DNA of 56,825 nt, taken from assembly GCF_020594515.1 (NCBI RefSeq), contig NZ_JAJCTH010000023.1, forward strand, positions 1 to 56,825, in the 5' to 3' direction. This DNA is from Rhodoferax sp. U2-2l. GTDB taxonomy: Bacteria > Pseudomonadota > Gammaproteobacteria > Burkholderiales > Burkholderiaceae_C. How positions within the stretch are numbered: the stretch's first letter is position 1; each line of letters opens with the position of its first letter. This document shows positions 1 through 8,357 of this stretch, piece by piece. Position numbers and translations under genes: made by a program. Below the pieces are notes generated by a model. That model was given only the letters and a program-made list of their open reading frames with translations. It did no database searches and was not told the origin of the DNA.

Positions 1-73
1 CCACTTGCTCCACCACCGACAGCTTAAAAGCCAACGTGTAGTCGCGCTGTGTGCGCTTCACTCCTGTATCCAT
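1..73 (-). CDS. IS3-type transposase OrfA, N-terminal fragment at window edge
   Basis: Reading the minus strand from the ATG at 73 gives a peptide beginning MDTGVKRTQRDYTLAFKLSV and ending at the window edge after about 24 residues. The KRTQR(D/N)YTLAFKL start is typical of OrfA of IS3-group elements, the helix-turn-helix protein that binds the IS ends and is joined to OrfB by frameshifting. Only the first residues are present, so intactness of the transposase cannot be judged. No other gene family with this start comes to mind. Confidence 0.6.
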   Translation of the reverse strand, partial: MDTGVKRTQRDYTLAFKLSVVEQV

Positions 74-126
74 CACACCTGCCCTTTCTTGACGGCAAAT
101 GTGTCAACTTCTGGCAGGACGGGTCA
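1..126 (-). mobile_element. Edge of an IS3-family-like insertion sequence, cut by the window start
   Basis: The element's left end, read on the minus strand, would start with TGACCCGTCC at 126-117, which fits the 5'-TG ends usual for IS3 elements. The start of its first open reading frame follows about 50 bases inside. The rest lies outside the window, so the other inverted repeat and any target duplication cannot be seen. The boundary at 126 is inferred from the terminal TG and from the adjacent terminator of rpsT. Confidence 0.55.
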
Positions 127-132
127 CCAGAC

Positions 133-164
133 GCAAAAAAGCCGTCCTGAGACGGCTTTTTTGC
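133..164. terminator. Strong bidirectional rho-independent terminator
   Basis: A perfect 14-bp stem (133-146 with 151-164) closes a four-base loop CTGA. The stem has a GC-rich middle (GCCGTC/GACGGC) flanked by runs of A and T, so it can end transcription in both directions. It lies 63 bases beyond the rpsT stop codon and shields that gene from the neighbouring insertion sequence. Confidence 0.85.
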
Positions 165-226
165 TTTTGCTGACAGCGCACCCGTTACAAACGGCGGGGT
201 TTCCCCCCGTGCGATTTGCCTAAATA

Positions 227-535
227 CTAGGCGGCGACTGCGGCTGCAGCCAGGGCTTTCACCTTGGCAGACAGACGGCTCTTGTCGCGTGCAGCCTTGT
301 TCTTGTGGAAGATGCCCTTGTCAGCCACGGTGTCGACCACGGCTTGCATCTTGCCAAACAACTCGGTTGCTTTGGCCTTGTCGCCTGTCAGAACGGCTTT
401 TTCAACGTTCTTGACGGCGGTGCGATATTGGGAACGCAGCGAGGTGTTCGCAGCGTTGATTTTGATGTCCTGACGGACGCGTTTACGGCCCGATGCCAGG
501 CGCGGGTTTTTCTTTTTGGGTTTTGTAGATGCCAT
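227..535 (-). CDS. rpsT: 30S ribosomal protein S20
   Basis: This 102-residue basic protein starts [19 protein letters not shown] and has the lysine/arginine-rich helical pattern of S20, which binds 16S rRNA early in small-subunit assembly. It is slightly longer than the E. coli protein (87 residues) because of an alanine-rich tail. An AAGGAA Shine-Dalgarno sequence precedes the ATG. It is divergent from murJ and ends before a strong terminator, so it is probably monocistronic. Confidence 0.95.
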   Translation of the reverse strand: MASTKPKKKNPRLASGRKRVRQDIKINAANTSLRSQYRTAVKNVEKAVLTGDKAKATELFGKMQAVVDTVADKGIFHKNKAARDKSRLSAKVKALAAAAVAA

Positions 536-652
536 GATGGATGTTCCTTGAGTCTGTGGATGTTGTCAGCAAAGCCTGCGATTCTAGCAGTGTCACGCTG
601 GCGCAAGCCGCCCAGCCCGACCCAAGCAGGGCGCACGGCTACACTTTGCGGT

Positions 653-2218
653 GTGAGTCTCTTCAAATCCGCCTCTATCGTTTCGCTGCTGACACTGCTT
701 TCGCGCATCACCGGGCTGGTGCGTGAGCTGCTGATGGCGTCCACCTTTGGCGCCTCCGCCATGACCGACGCCTTTAACGTGGCGTTTCGCATCCCCAATC
801 TGTTCCGGCGTTTTTTTGGCGAGGGCGCTTTCAGCCAGGCGTTTGTGCCGGTGCTGGCCGCCTCCAAAGCGCAGCAGGGCGACGACGCCACGCGCCTGGT
901 GATTGACCGTGTGGCCACCGTGCTGGCCTGGGCGCTGCTGGTTTTGAGCATTTTGGGTGTACTGGGCGCGGGTGGGCTGGTGTGGATCATGGCCAGCGGC
1001 TTGAAGCAGGACCCGAGCGGTTATGAGGTGGCGGTGGTGATGACGCGCTGGATGTTTCCCTACATCGCCTTCATGTCGCTGGTCGCGCTGGGCGCCGGTG
1101 TGCTCAATACCTGGAAGCGATTTGCCGTGCCTGCGGCCACACCGGTGCTGCTCAATGTCTGCATGATCGCCGCCGCCTGGCTGGGGGCGCCGTGGTTCAA
1201 AACGCTGGGCATCGAGCCGATCTACGCGCTGGCCGGTGGTGTGCTGCTGGGCGGCGCGGCGCAGCTGGGTGTGCAGTGGCTGGCGTTAAAGCGGCTGAAT
1301 CTGCAGCCGCGCATGAGCTGGCGCTGGTCCGCGTTGCGTGAGGCGTGGGCCTGTGCCGAGACCAAAAACATCCTGCGTCTGATGGGCCCGGCGCTGCTGG
1401 GGGTGAGCGTGGCGCACATCTCGATGCTGATCAACACCCAGATCGCCTCGCACCTGCGCCCCGGCAGCGTGAGCTGGATCACCTATGCCGACCGGCTGAT
1501 GGAGTTCCCCACTGCCATGCTGGGTGTGGCCATGGGGGTGGTGCTGATGCCGCAGCTGGCCAGCGCCCGCGCCAGTGGTGACGCCGCCAAATATTCGGGC
1601 ATGCTGGATTGGGGACTGCGCCTGGTGGCGCTGCTGGCCATTCCGTGCGCGGTGGCGTTACTGGTGTTCCCCACACCGTTGGTGGCAGTGCTGTACCACT
1701 ATGGCGCCATGACCGACTTTGACGTGCAGCAGGTCACCTATGCGCTGATGGGCTGGGGCGTGGGCCTGATCGGCATTGTGGCCATCAAGGTGCTGGCGCC
1801 GGGCTACTACGCCAGCCAGGACACCAAAACCCCGGTGCGCATCGCCATCGGCGTGCTGGTGTTCACCCAGTTGCTCAACATCTTTCTGGTGCCGATCTTT
1901 GCGCATGCGGCGCTCACCTTGTCGATCGGCATCGGGGCCATGGTGAATGCCCTGTGGCTGTTGGTGGGGCTGATCAAACGGGGCAGCTACAAGCCCGAGC
2001 CAGGCTGGGGCGTGTTCCTGATGCAGGTGCTGGCGGGCTGTGTTTTGCTGGCCGTTTTCCTGATGTGGGCCAATGGCCACTGGAACTGGACTGCCCTGCG
2101 TGCTGAGAGTTTCAAGAGGATTTGGCTTCTGGCTCTTATTTTGCTGGGTTCGGTAACTATTTATTTGGGAGCTGTCAGCGTGGCGGGTTTGCAATTGCGC
2201 CAACTTCTGCGCCGGTAG
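653..2218 (+). CDS. murJ: Lipid II flippase MurJ (MviN)
   Basis: MurJ flips the peptidoglycan precursor lipid II across the inner membrane. The 521-residue product starts at a GTG with VSLFKSASIVSLLTLLSRIT and runs into the family hallmark RELLMASTFGASAMTDAF and FRIPNLFRRFFGEGAFSQAF near the N-terminus. The rest is a series of hydrophobic helices, consistent with the 14-helix MOP fold. The reading frame is open upstream to 305, across the opposite-strand rpsT, but homology begins only here and the length then fits the family. The 3' neighbour sirB1 starts four bases after the stop, so the two are probably cotranscribed. Confidence 0.93.
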   Translation: MSLFKSASIVSLLTLLSRITGLVRELLMASTFGASAMTDAFNVAFRIPNLFRRFFGEGAFSQAFVPVLAASKAQQGDDATRLVIDRVATVLAWALLVLSILGVLGAGGLVWIMASGLKQDPSGYEVAVVMTRWMFPYIAFMSLVALGAGVLNTWKRFAVPAATPVLLNVCMIAAAWLGAPWFKTLGIEPIYALAGGVLLGGAAQLGVQWLALKRLNLQPRMSWRWSALREAWACAETKNILRLMGPALLGVSVAHISMLINTQIASHLRPGSVSWITYADRLMEFPTAMLGVAMGVVLMPQLASARASGDAAKYSGMLDWGLRLVALLAIPCAVALLVFPTPLVAVLYHYGAMTDFDVQQVTYALMGWGVGLIGIVAIKVLAPGYYASQDTKTPVRIAIGVLVFTQLLNIFLVPIFAHAALTLSIGIGAMVNALWLLVGLIKRGSYKPEPGWGVFLMQVLAGCVLLAVFLMWANGHWNWTALRAESFKRIWLLALILLGSVTIYLGAVSVAGLQLRQLLRR

Positions 2219-2221
2219 ACA

Positions 2222-3082
2222 ATGGCCCCCATGAATCTTTCCTTGAACGTTCCCACGCCGCTGGAGTATTTCGCCTCGTTGGTGCACACCGACGCTGAGT
2301 TTGCCTTGCTGGAAGCTGCCGTGAGCCTGGCGCAGGACGAGTACCCCGACATCAGCGTGCAGCAGGTGCTGGGCGAGGTGGACCAATTGCTGGCGCGTTT
2401 GCGGCGGCGCTTTCCGGTGGATGTCGGGCCGCTGCAAAAGCTGCGATCGTTGAACCAGTTTGTCTACCGGGACCTGAACTTTGCCGGCAACTTCAACAAC
2501 TTCTCCGATCCCGACAACAGCTATGTGCACGTGGTGCTGCGCACGCGCCTGGCCATTCCGATTTCGATGGCGGTGATCTGGCTGGAGCTGGCGCAAGGCA
2601 TTGGCCTCAAAGCCCGCGGCGTCTCGTTTCCAGGGCACTTTCTGGTCAAGGTCAATTTGAGTGAAGGTCAGGTGGTGATCGACCCACTCACCGGTCAGTC
2701 ACTCAGCCGTGAGGAGCTTGCCGCGCGTCTGGAGCCCTACCGCAACCTGGCCAGCCTGGTGGATGAGCAAGAGGTACCGCTGGGTCTGTACCTGCAGGCG
2801 GCCAAGCCGCGCGACATCATTGCCCGCATGTTGCATAACCTGAAAGAAATCCATGTCGCGCAGGAGGACTGGCACCGGCTGATCGCTGTGCAAGACCGCC
2901 TGATTGTGCTGCTGCCGCAGGCCTGGGCGGAGTACCGTGACCGAGGCTTGGCGCATGCCGAGGCGGGTCACCCCGGCCACGCGCTGGAAGATCTGGAAAC
3001 CTACCTGGCCAACGCCGGCGTCACCAACGACCGCCCGGCCATTGCCGCCCGCGCGGCAGAACTGCGCCGCGCCACGCACTAA
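2222..3082 (+). CDS. sirB1: SirB1 family protein (transglutaminase-like fold plus TPR)
   Basis: A 286-residue cytoplasmic protein. Residues from about 30 to 190 match the SirB1 transglutaminase-like domain, including RSLNQFVYRDLNFAGNFNNF, GVSFPGHFLVKV and a following DPLTGQ. The C-terminal 90 residues look like tetratricopeptide repeats (WHRLIAVQDRLIVLLPQAWAEYRDRGLAHAEAG). The biochemical role of this family is not known. A second in-frame ATG at 2231 is an equally likely start. It follows murJ by four bases, a linkage also seen in related bacteria. Confidence 0.85.
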   Translation: MAPMNLSLNVPTPLEYFASLVHTDAEFALLEAAVSLAQDEYPDISVQQVLGEVDQLLARLRRRFPVDVGPLQKLRSLNQFVYRDLNFAGNFNNFSDPDNSYVHVVLRTRLAIPISMAVIWLELAQGIGLKARGVSFPGHFLVKVNLSEGQVVIDPLTGQSLSREELAARLEPYRNLASLVDEQEVPLGLYLQAAKPRDIIARMLHNLKEIHVAQEDWHRLIAVQDRLIVLLPQAWAEYRDRGLAHAEAGHPGHALEDLETYLANAGVTNDRPAIAARAAELRRATH

Positions 3083-3095
3083 CGCATCGGTTGCC

Positions 3096-4094
3096 TCAGC
3101 GCAACGGCTCCCACTCGTAAATGCTACCGTCGGCCATCAAGGCCATGAACAGGTGGCCGTCTTTCAGCACAAAAGAGCGCACAAATCCCAAGTCCCGTGC
3201 CAACTTAGCGTCCAGCGAACCCGGCGCGCACAGGGCGCGGGTCATGGCGATCTGGCCAAAACGCAAAGCGCCTGAACTATCGCTACCCGCTTCTGCCTGC
3301 CAGCTGCCCGCACCCCGGTTGCAGTCCAGCCGGAACGCTGCTCGGCCATCGGCGCCCAGCGTGACTGTGTAGTGCGCGGGCTCGGTCACCCGCGTGGTGC
3401 CTTGTGCATCGTCCATTGACTGAAAAGCCAGCAGCTGCCAGCGTGTGCCAGCCAACGCGGGTGGCAACGGCGCTGGCTCTGCGGCCTGGGCGGGCGCGGA
3501 GACGGGTTGGCAGCGCATCTCGGGCGCGCCGTACCCCCAAACGATGGTGGCCTCGCCCTGATGCTCCCACAGCGATTCATTGCGCCCCTGGTAGCGCGCG
3601 CCGCTGGCACTGATTTGCTGAACCATGAACGACACCGCATCACCCCGTTCGGCGATCAGCGTGGCGGGGTGGGTCTTGAAATAGGTCGCCAGCACCTCGT
3701 TGGCCGGGTTGCCGTTGCAGGTGTAACGCACCGTGGCGGTGGGCGCCAGCAAGCGGTAACGCGCCTGCAATTCGGCAATGCGGACGCGGTAGCTATCTGC
3801 CATGCATTGACGCTGGTCGGTGCTTTTCCAGCAGTCGTTGCGGCCCTTGATCCAGCCGCGCTGCTCGGCTTTGAGCACTGGCGGGCGCTCGTCACGCGCC
3901 TTTTTCAAGGCCGCCGCATACACCTGCGTCATCTGGTGGTCCAGCGTGAGCAGGTCGGCGTCGGCGCAAATGACGGCCTCAGCACTTGAGGTTTGCGATT
4001 TGGTGCAGTCCAATCCGGGGCTGGCTGCGTGGGCGCTGGTGCCCAGACACAGCACCACATACGCGGAACATCTCAGGAGCAAGCCTTTGTTCAT
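3096..4094 (-). CDS. Exported three-domain protein: LprI-like, MliC-like and META domains
   Basis: A 332-residue protein with a clear signal peptide (MNKGLLLRCSAYVVLCLGTSAHA, cleavage near residue 23). Residues about 27-118 resemble the LprI/DUF1311 lysozyme-inhibitor domain (DCTKSQTSSAEAVICADADL, LKAEQRGWIKGRNDCW). Residues about 125-195 resemble MliC, the membrane-bound C-type lysozyme inhibitor (VRYTCNGN, WGYGAPEMRCQ). Residues about 215-330 form a META domain (LAGTRWQLLAF, LDCNRGAGSW, MTRALCAPG). Each domain is common alone; the fusion suggests a periplasmic lysozyme inhibitor or envelope-stress factor. It is convergent with sirB1, 13 bases apart. Confidence 0.8.
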   Translation of the reverse strand: MNKGLLLRCSAYVVLCLGTSAHAASPGLDCTKSQTSSAEAVICADADLLTLDHQMTQVYAAALKKARDERPPVLKAEQRGWIKGRNDCWKSTDQRQCMADSYRVRIAELQARYRLLAPTATVRYTCNGNPANEVLATYFKTHPATLIAERGDAVSFMVQQISASGARYQGRNESLWEHQGEATIVWGYGAPEMRCQPVSAPAQAAEPAPLPPALAGTRWQLLAFQSMDDAQGTTRVTEPAHYTVTLGADGRAAFRLDCNRGAGSWQAEAGSDSSGALRFGQIAMTRALCAPGSLDAKLARDLGFVRSFVLKDGHLFMALMADGSIYEWEPLR

Positions 4095-4471
4095 GTCAAA
4101 ACCTTGATGAAGAGGTATGTGTCTGTCAACACGGAAGGCTTGTTATTGTGCATATCGGCGGTTTGATGAGCCTGTTGAACTGTCGTCCATCGTTGGAACC
4201 GTTGAAGGCGGGTGGTGGGGTTGCCGGGCGCAGGCGCCATTCGCGTGGCGTGACGGCTGGCAAGCCAAGGCTGTCAGCGAAACATGGCAATCGGGAAAAC
4301 CCAATCCCTCAACCGCGAGCAAGCCGGAGAACGGCAACCCCATCGCCTGCCTGGCGGCAGATCAAAGTTACCAGAGTTTTTTGCCTCTTGCCTGTATCGA
4401 TAGATTGCCAAAAGTTATCGACTAACTGGCGTTAAGAGCCTGCCAAGTCGAACTTTGGCAAGCCAGCAAAC
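4095..4471. other. 377-base gap without a supportable gene
   Basis: This stretch lies upstream of the LprI fusion gene and downstream of purM. Two overlapping plus-strand open frames (ending 4425 and 4435) have no recognisable family, signal or ribosome site, and their composition looks incidental. No clear hairpin terminator was found after purM. Confidence 0.5.
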
Positions 4472-5518
4472 TTAGCCAACCACCACCGCAGCGCCATCTC
4501 CCATCGGCGCGATCACCCCAATCTCATACACCGTTTCACCCGCCGCGCGCAGGGTGGCGGCACACGCGGGGGCTTCAGCCGCGTCCATCACCACCACCAT
4601 GCCGATGCCGTTGTTGAAGGTGCGGTTCATCTCGATGTCGTCGATACCGGCGGTTTTTTGCAGCCAGGCAAACAGTTCGGTCTGTGGCCAGCTGCCTTTT
4701 GTCAGGTGCGCGGCGGTGCCTTCGGGCAACACACGGGGGATGTTCTCCAGCAGACCGCCACCGGTGATGTGGGCCAGGGCCTTGATCGGGTGCGCGGCCA
4801 GGGCGGCCAGCACGTTTTTGACGTACAGGCGGGTGGGTTCCATCAGCGCTTGTTTGAAAGGTTTGCCGTCCAGCGTGGCCGGGGCGTTGCTGCCTGCGCG
4901 TTCGATACATTTGCGCACCAGACTGAAGCCGTTGGAATGCACGCCGCTGGACGCCAGGCCCAGCACCACGTCACCAGGTTTCACATCAGCGCCGGTCAAA
5001 ATTTTGGATTTTTCAACGGCACCGACGGCAAAACCGGCCAAATCGTATTCGCCAGCGGGGTACATGCCGGGCATTTCAGCGGTTTCGCCGCCAATCAGCG
5101 CGCAGCCGGACAACTCGCAGCCCTTGGCAATACCACCGACCACCGCGGCGGCGGTGTCCACGTCGAGCTTGCCGCAGGCAAAGTAGTCCAGGAAAAACAG
5201 CGGCTCGGCGCCTTGCACCAGCACGTCGTTGACGCTCATGGCCACCAGGTCGATGCCCACGGTGTCGTGCATGTTCCATTCGAACGCCAGCTTGAGTTTG
5301 GTGCCGACGCCGTCGGTGCCACTCACCAGCACCGGCTCCTTGTAACGCTTGGGCACTTCAAACAGCGCGCCAAAGCCGCCAATACCGGCCAGCACACCTT
5401 CGCGCATGGTTTTTTTGGCCAGGGGTTTGATGCGCTCCACCAGCGCGTCGCCAGCGTCAATGTCGACGCCTGCGTCTTTGTAGGAGAGGGCGGTGGTGGG
5501 GGTGTTTGAAGTGGTCAT
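4472..5518 (-). CDS. purM: Phosphoribosylformylglycinamidine cyclo-ligase (AIR synthetase)
   Basis: PurM makes aminoimidazole ribonucleotide from FGAM and ATP, step five of purine synthesis. The 348-residue length is standard. Hallmarks are [20 protein letters not shown] at the N-terminus, [61 protein letters not shown], and [13 protein letters not shown] near the C-terminus. It is divergent from the permease gene at 5659; the 140-base gap holds the promoters, with a TAGAAT -10 candidate (5609-5614) facing the permease. Confidence 0.96.
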   Translation of the reverse strand: MTTSNTPTTALSYKDAGVDIDAGDALVERIKPLAKKTMREGVLAGIGGFGALFEVPKRYKEPVLVSGTDGVGTKLKLAFEWNMHDTVGIDLVAMSVNDVLVQGAEPLFFLDYFACGKLDVDTAAAVVGGIAKGCELSGCALIGGETAEMPGMYPAGEYDLAGFAVGAVEKSKILTGADVKPGDVVLGLASSGVHSNGFSLVRKCIERAGSNAPATLDGKPFKQALMEPTRLYVKNVLAALAAHPIKALAHITGGGLLENIPRVLPEGTAAHLTKGSWPQTELFAWLQKTAGIDDIEMNRTFNNGIGMVVVMDAAEAPACAATLRAAGETVYEIGVIAPMGDGAAVVVG

Positions 5519-5658
5519 GGGGTGGTCACGGGGTAGTTCAGTCAGGCCAAATGCCGGGGGTGATCGGTTAACTTGAGGGTGGGTCGGCCAGCTGAGCCGA
5601 GCCCGATAGAATTTGGCCTGATTTTAAGGGTACGGCCCCTCGCCGATTTTTCACTCAT

Positions 5659-6747
5659 TTGATGCAATTCACCTCCCCTCAGAAAAAAGCCTTGGCCTGG
5701 GCCGCGCTGTTGATCGGCGGGGTGCTGCTGCTGTGGTTGCTGGCCCCGGTGCTCACCCCCTTTGTGGTGGCGGCGATCCTGGCCTATGCGCTGACCCCGG
5801 TGGTGGACTGGCTGGATGACCTGGGCCAAGGCCGCCTGCCGCGTGTGGTGGCGGTGGTGCTGGTGGAGCTGGTCTTTCTGGCGATGTTGTTGTCGATTGC
5901 CCTGCTGATCGTGCCGATTTTGGTCAAACAACTGCCGCAACTGCGCGAGCAGGTGCCGCCGCTCTTGGACCAGCTCAACATTTTTTTGGCCCCCAAACTG
6001 GCGGCGTTGGGCTTGCAGGTGTCGCTGGATGTGGCCGGTATCCGCGCGTTTTTGATGGAACACCTGAGCGCCAATCTGGAAGACAGCGTGGGCCAGTTGT
6101 TGGCTTCGGCCAAGCTGGGCGGCAGTGTGGCGCTCTCCATTTTGGGCAACGGGGTGTTGATTCCGGTGGCGCTGTTCTACTTTTTGATGGACTGGCGCCG
6201 CTTCATCAGCATGCTGTTGGCGCTGGTGCCGCCCGGCACGCGCGGCGTGGTCAGCAACTTCACTGACGAGGCCGACGGCGTGCTGGGCCAATATTTTCGT
6301 GGGCAGCTGCTGGTGATGCTGGTGCTGGCGGTGTACTACAGCGTGGGTCTGGCGCTGTTCGGGCTGGACCTGGCGCTGCCCATTGGGGTGTTTACCGGGT
6401 TGGCGATTGCCATTCCCTATGTCGGGTTTGGCTTGGGGTTGATTTTGGCGCTGTTGGCGGGTTTTCTGGAGTTTTCGGCGCAAAGCGGCCATGTCAGTGT
6501 GCTGGTGATGGTGGCTGTGGTGTACGGGCTGGGCCAGTTGGTGGAGAGTTTTTTCCTGACCCCACGGCTGGTGGGTGAGCGCATTGGCCTGCACCCGCTG
6601 GCGGTGATTTTTGCGCTGCTGGCGTTTGGGCACTCGTTCGGCTTTGTCGGCGTGCTGATCGCGCTGCCGGTCAGCGCGGTGCTGCTGGTAGCCATCCGCC
6701 GCGCGCGCGACACGTATATGAACAGCGCCTTGTACCGCGAATCATGA
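5659..6747 (+). CDS. AI-2E/PerM family membrane permease
   Basis: A 362-residue polytopic membrane protein of the PerM/TqsA (AI-2E transporter) superfamily. It begins with two hydrophobic helices and the typical LTPFVVAAILAYALTPVVDWL. It ends with the family's conserved segment LVESFFLTPRLVGERIGLHPLAVIFALLAFG. The substrate is unknown: members have been linked to autoinducer-2 export or to sodium/proton exchange. The stop overlaps the hda start by four bases (ATGA), so translation is coupled; a perM-hda pairing is common in beta- and gammaproteobacteria. Confidence 0.85.
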   Translation: MMQFTSPQKKALAWAALLIGGVLLLWLLAPVLTPFVVAAILAYALTPVVDWLDDLGQGRLPRVVAVVLVELVFLAMLLSIALLIVPILVKQLPQLREQVPPLLDQLNIFLAPKLAALGLQVSLDVAGIRAFLMEHLSANLEDSVGQLLASAKLGGSVALSILGNGVLIPVALFYFLMDWRRFISMLLALVPPGTRGVVSNFTDEADGVLGQYFRGQLLVMLVLAVYYSVGLALFGLDLALPIGVFTGLAIAIPYVGFGLGLILALLAGFLEFSAQSGHVSVLVMVAVVYGLGQLVESFFLTPRLVGERIGLHPLAVIFALLAFGHSFGFVGVLIALPVSAVLLVAIRRARDTYMNSALYRES

Positions 6748-7436
6748 TGAAACAACTGGTGCTGGATATGGGCCTGGCCAAGGGCCCGAGCCTGAGTAAT
6801 TTTTGCGTTGGCCCCAACGCCGCGGCGCTGGATCACCTGCAGCTGTGGCTGGGCCAGCCGGGCAAGGCGGGCACAGCACGCTCGCCCGTGCCCACCTACC
6901 TGTGGGGCCCTGGCGGCTGTGGCAAATCTCACCTGCTGCGCGCCGTCAGCAGCGCGTTGCAGGGCCAGGGCCAGCGGGTCGGCTGGCTTGACGCGACGAC
7001 GTCTGTCGCTGACGAGTTTGACGCCACCTGGGCGGCCGTGTTGATGGACGATGTCCATGCGTTTGATGTGGCGCAGCAGCAGGCGGCCTTCAACTGGTTT
7101 GTCAACGCCCAGACGCAGCAAATTGCCGTGCTGGCCGCCGGCAGTTTGCCCCCGGCTGACTTGAAATTGCGCGACGACCTGCGCACCCGGCTTGGCTGGG
7201 GCCATGTGTTTGCGCTGCAAACGCTGGACGACACCCAGCGCCGTGAGGTGCTGCGCGCCAGCGCCCAGACCCGCGGCATTGCGTTGAGTGATGAGGTGAT
7301 GGACTTCATGCTGACACGTTTCAGCCGCGACTTGGGCTCACTGATGGAACTGCTCGACCTGATGGACGGCTACGCCCTGCAAACCCAGCGCGCCATCACC
7401 ATTCCGCTGATCAAAACCATGATGGATAACGCATGA
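6744..7436 (+). CDS. hda: DnaA regulatory inactivator Hda
   Basis: Hda is the DnaA-like AAA+ protein that, bound to the sliding clamp, stimulates ATP hydrolysis by DnaA and so limits re-initiation. The 230-residue protein has a clamp-binding-like N-terminus (KQLVLDMG), a Walker A GPGGCGKSHL near residue 53, a Walker B-like VLMDDVHAF and the box VII/sensor region LRDDLRTRLGWG. There is no DnaA DNA-binding domain IV, which separates it from DnaA. The Walker A motif is better preserved than in E. coli Hda. It is coupled by ATGA overlaps to both neighbours. Confidence 0.88.
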   Translation: MMKQLVLDMGLAKGPSLSNFCVGPNAAALDHLQLWLGQPGKAGTARSPVPTYLWGPGGCGKSHLLRAVSSALQGQGQRVGWLDATTSVADEFDATWAAVLMDDVHAFDVAQQQAAFNWFVNAQTQQIAVLAAGSLPPADLKLRDDLRTRLGWGHVFALQTLDDTQRREVLRASAQTRGIALSDEVMDFMLTRFSRDLGSLMELLDLMDGYALQTQRAITIPLIKTMMDNA

Positions 7437-8197
7437 TGTCAAAGAAAACGAGCGCCGCCGGGTCGCCTTCAGGCGCGAGAGGCCCCTTGGGGGGCCGCGC
7501 GGCACACACAGTGGCAAGCAGCGGGGTCAAAAGGCTCACTTTGTTTGACCTGGATCACACCCTGATCCCCGTCGATTCCGACCACCAGTGGGGCGTGTTC
7601 ACCACCTCCCTGGGCTGGAACGATGCGGCTGACTTTGCCCGGCAAAACGACGCCTATTACCAGCAATACAAGGCGGGCACGCTCGACATCCATGACTACA
7701 TGCGCTTTGCCACGCGCGCCATCCGCCAGCAAGGTGCTGCCAAATCAGAAGCTGCCCATGCTGATTTCATGCGGTCTGTGGTGCAAAACGCCATCCATCC
7801 CCATGCCAAAAAATTGGTACAAGACCATCAGGCGGCGGGGGACGAGGTGATCATCGTCACCGCCACCAACGAGTTTGTCACCCGCCCGATTGCCGCCGCG
7901 TTTGGTGTGCCGGAGCTGATCGCCATCCGGCTCGCGCGTGACCCGGCCAGCGGCTGGTTTACCGGCGAAATTGACGGCACACCCTCGTTTCGCGAAGGCA
8001 AGGTGGTGCGGGTGCAGGAATGGCTGGCCCGCCGCCAGCTGGGCTGGGACGATGTCGAGAGCACCTTTTATTCCGACTCGATCAACGACCTGCCACTCTT
8101 GGAGCGCGTGACCCACCCGGTGGCCACCAACCCCGACGACCGACTGCGCGCCATTGCACTGGATCGCGGCTGGCGCATACTTGAGCTTTTTCCATAG
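7433..8197 (+). CDS. HAD-family phosphatase (SerB-like, HAD-IB)
   Basis: A 254-residue HAD hydrolase. Motif I is FDLDHTLIPVDSD, motif II lies in IIVTATNEF, and motif IV is STFYSDSINDLPLL, all in the order expected of HAD-IB phosphatases such as SerB and related histidinol- or glycerol-phosphate phosphatases. The substrate cannot be told. No start codon lies between the first ATG and motif I, so the odd N-terminal leader (about 33 residues, encoded largely by a palindromic family repeat) must be translated or reached by an unusual start. The start overlaps hda by four bases. Confidence 0.85.
   Translation: MMSKKTSAAGSPSGARGPLGGRAAHTVASSGVKRLTLFDLDHTLIPVDSDHQWGVFTTSLGWNDAADFARQNDAYYQQYKAGTLDIHDYMRFATRAIRQQGAAKSEAAHADFMRSVVQNAIHPHAKKLVQDHQAAGDEVIIVTATNEFVTRPIAAAFGVPELIAIRLARDPASGWFTGEIDGTPSFREGKVVRVQEWLARRQLGWDDVESTFYSDSINDLPLLERVTHPVATNPDDRLRAIALDRGWRILELFP
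7459..7528 (+). repeat. G/C-rich palindromic family repeat, copy 1 (inside a coding region)
   Basis: This copy carries CCCCTTGGGGGGCCGCGCGG followed by a CAGTGGCAAGC...GGGGTC tail. It aligns with the repeat at 35344-35419 (CCCTCGGGGGGCAGCG, then AGCGACAAGC and GGGGGCC). It sits in frame in the first codons of the HAD phosphatase gene. Confidence 0.65.
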
Positions 8198-8246
8198 CGC
8201 CGATTCACAAAAATAGCAGGCCTATAACACATGCTTGAAGTTGTTG

Positions 8247-8312
8247 GTCATGGCGGACCTGATCCGCAATCCATGTCCCCCATCATGGATGCCGGATCAG
8301 GTCCGGCATGAC
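8247..8312. repeat. REP-like imperfect palindrome upstream of pcnB
   Basis: The arms 8247-8275 and 8284-8312 are near-perfect reverse complements built around GGACCTGATCC / GGATCAGGTCC and the ends GTCATG...CATGAC. This is the layout of a widespread proteobacterial intergenic palindrome. It lies between the HAD gene and pcnB and may act as an RNA stem that separates the two messages. Confidence 0.75.
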
Positions 8313-8357
8313 ATCCCGCTCCTCAGGCCTGTGCGTTTTGACAAACCACCCACACCC

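Noticed and set aside
4117..4425. A 102-residue plus-strand frame between the LprI fusion gene and purM
   Set aside because: Not recognised, no ribosome site, and overlapped by another equally long frame.
5542..6633. A 363-residue Gln/His-rich minus-strand frame
   Set aside because: It is the antisense shadow of the AI-2E family permease gene.
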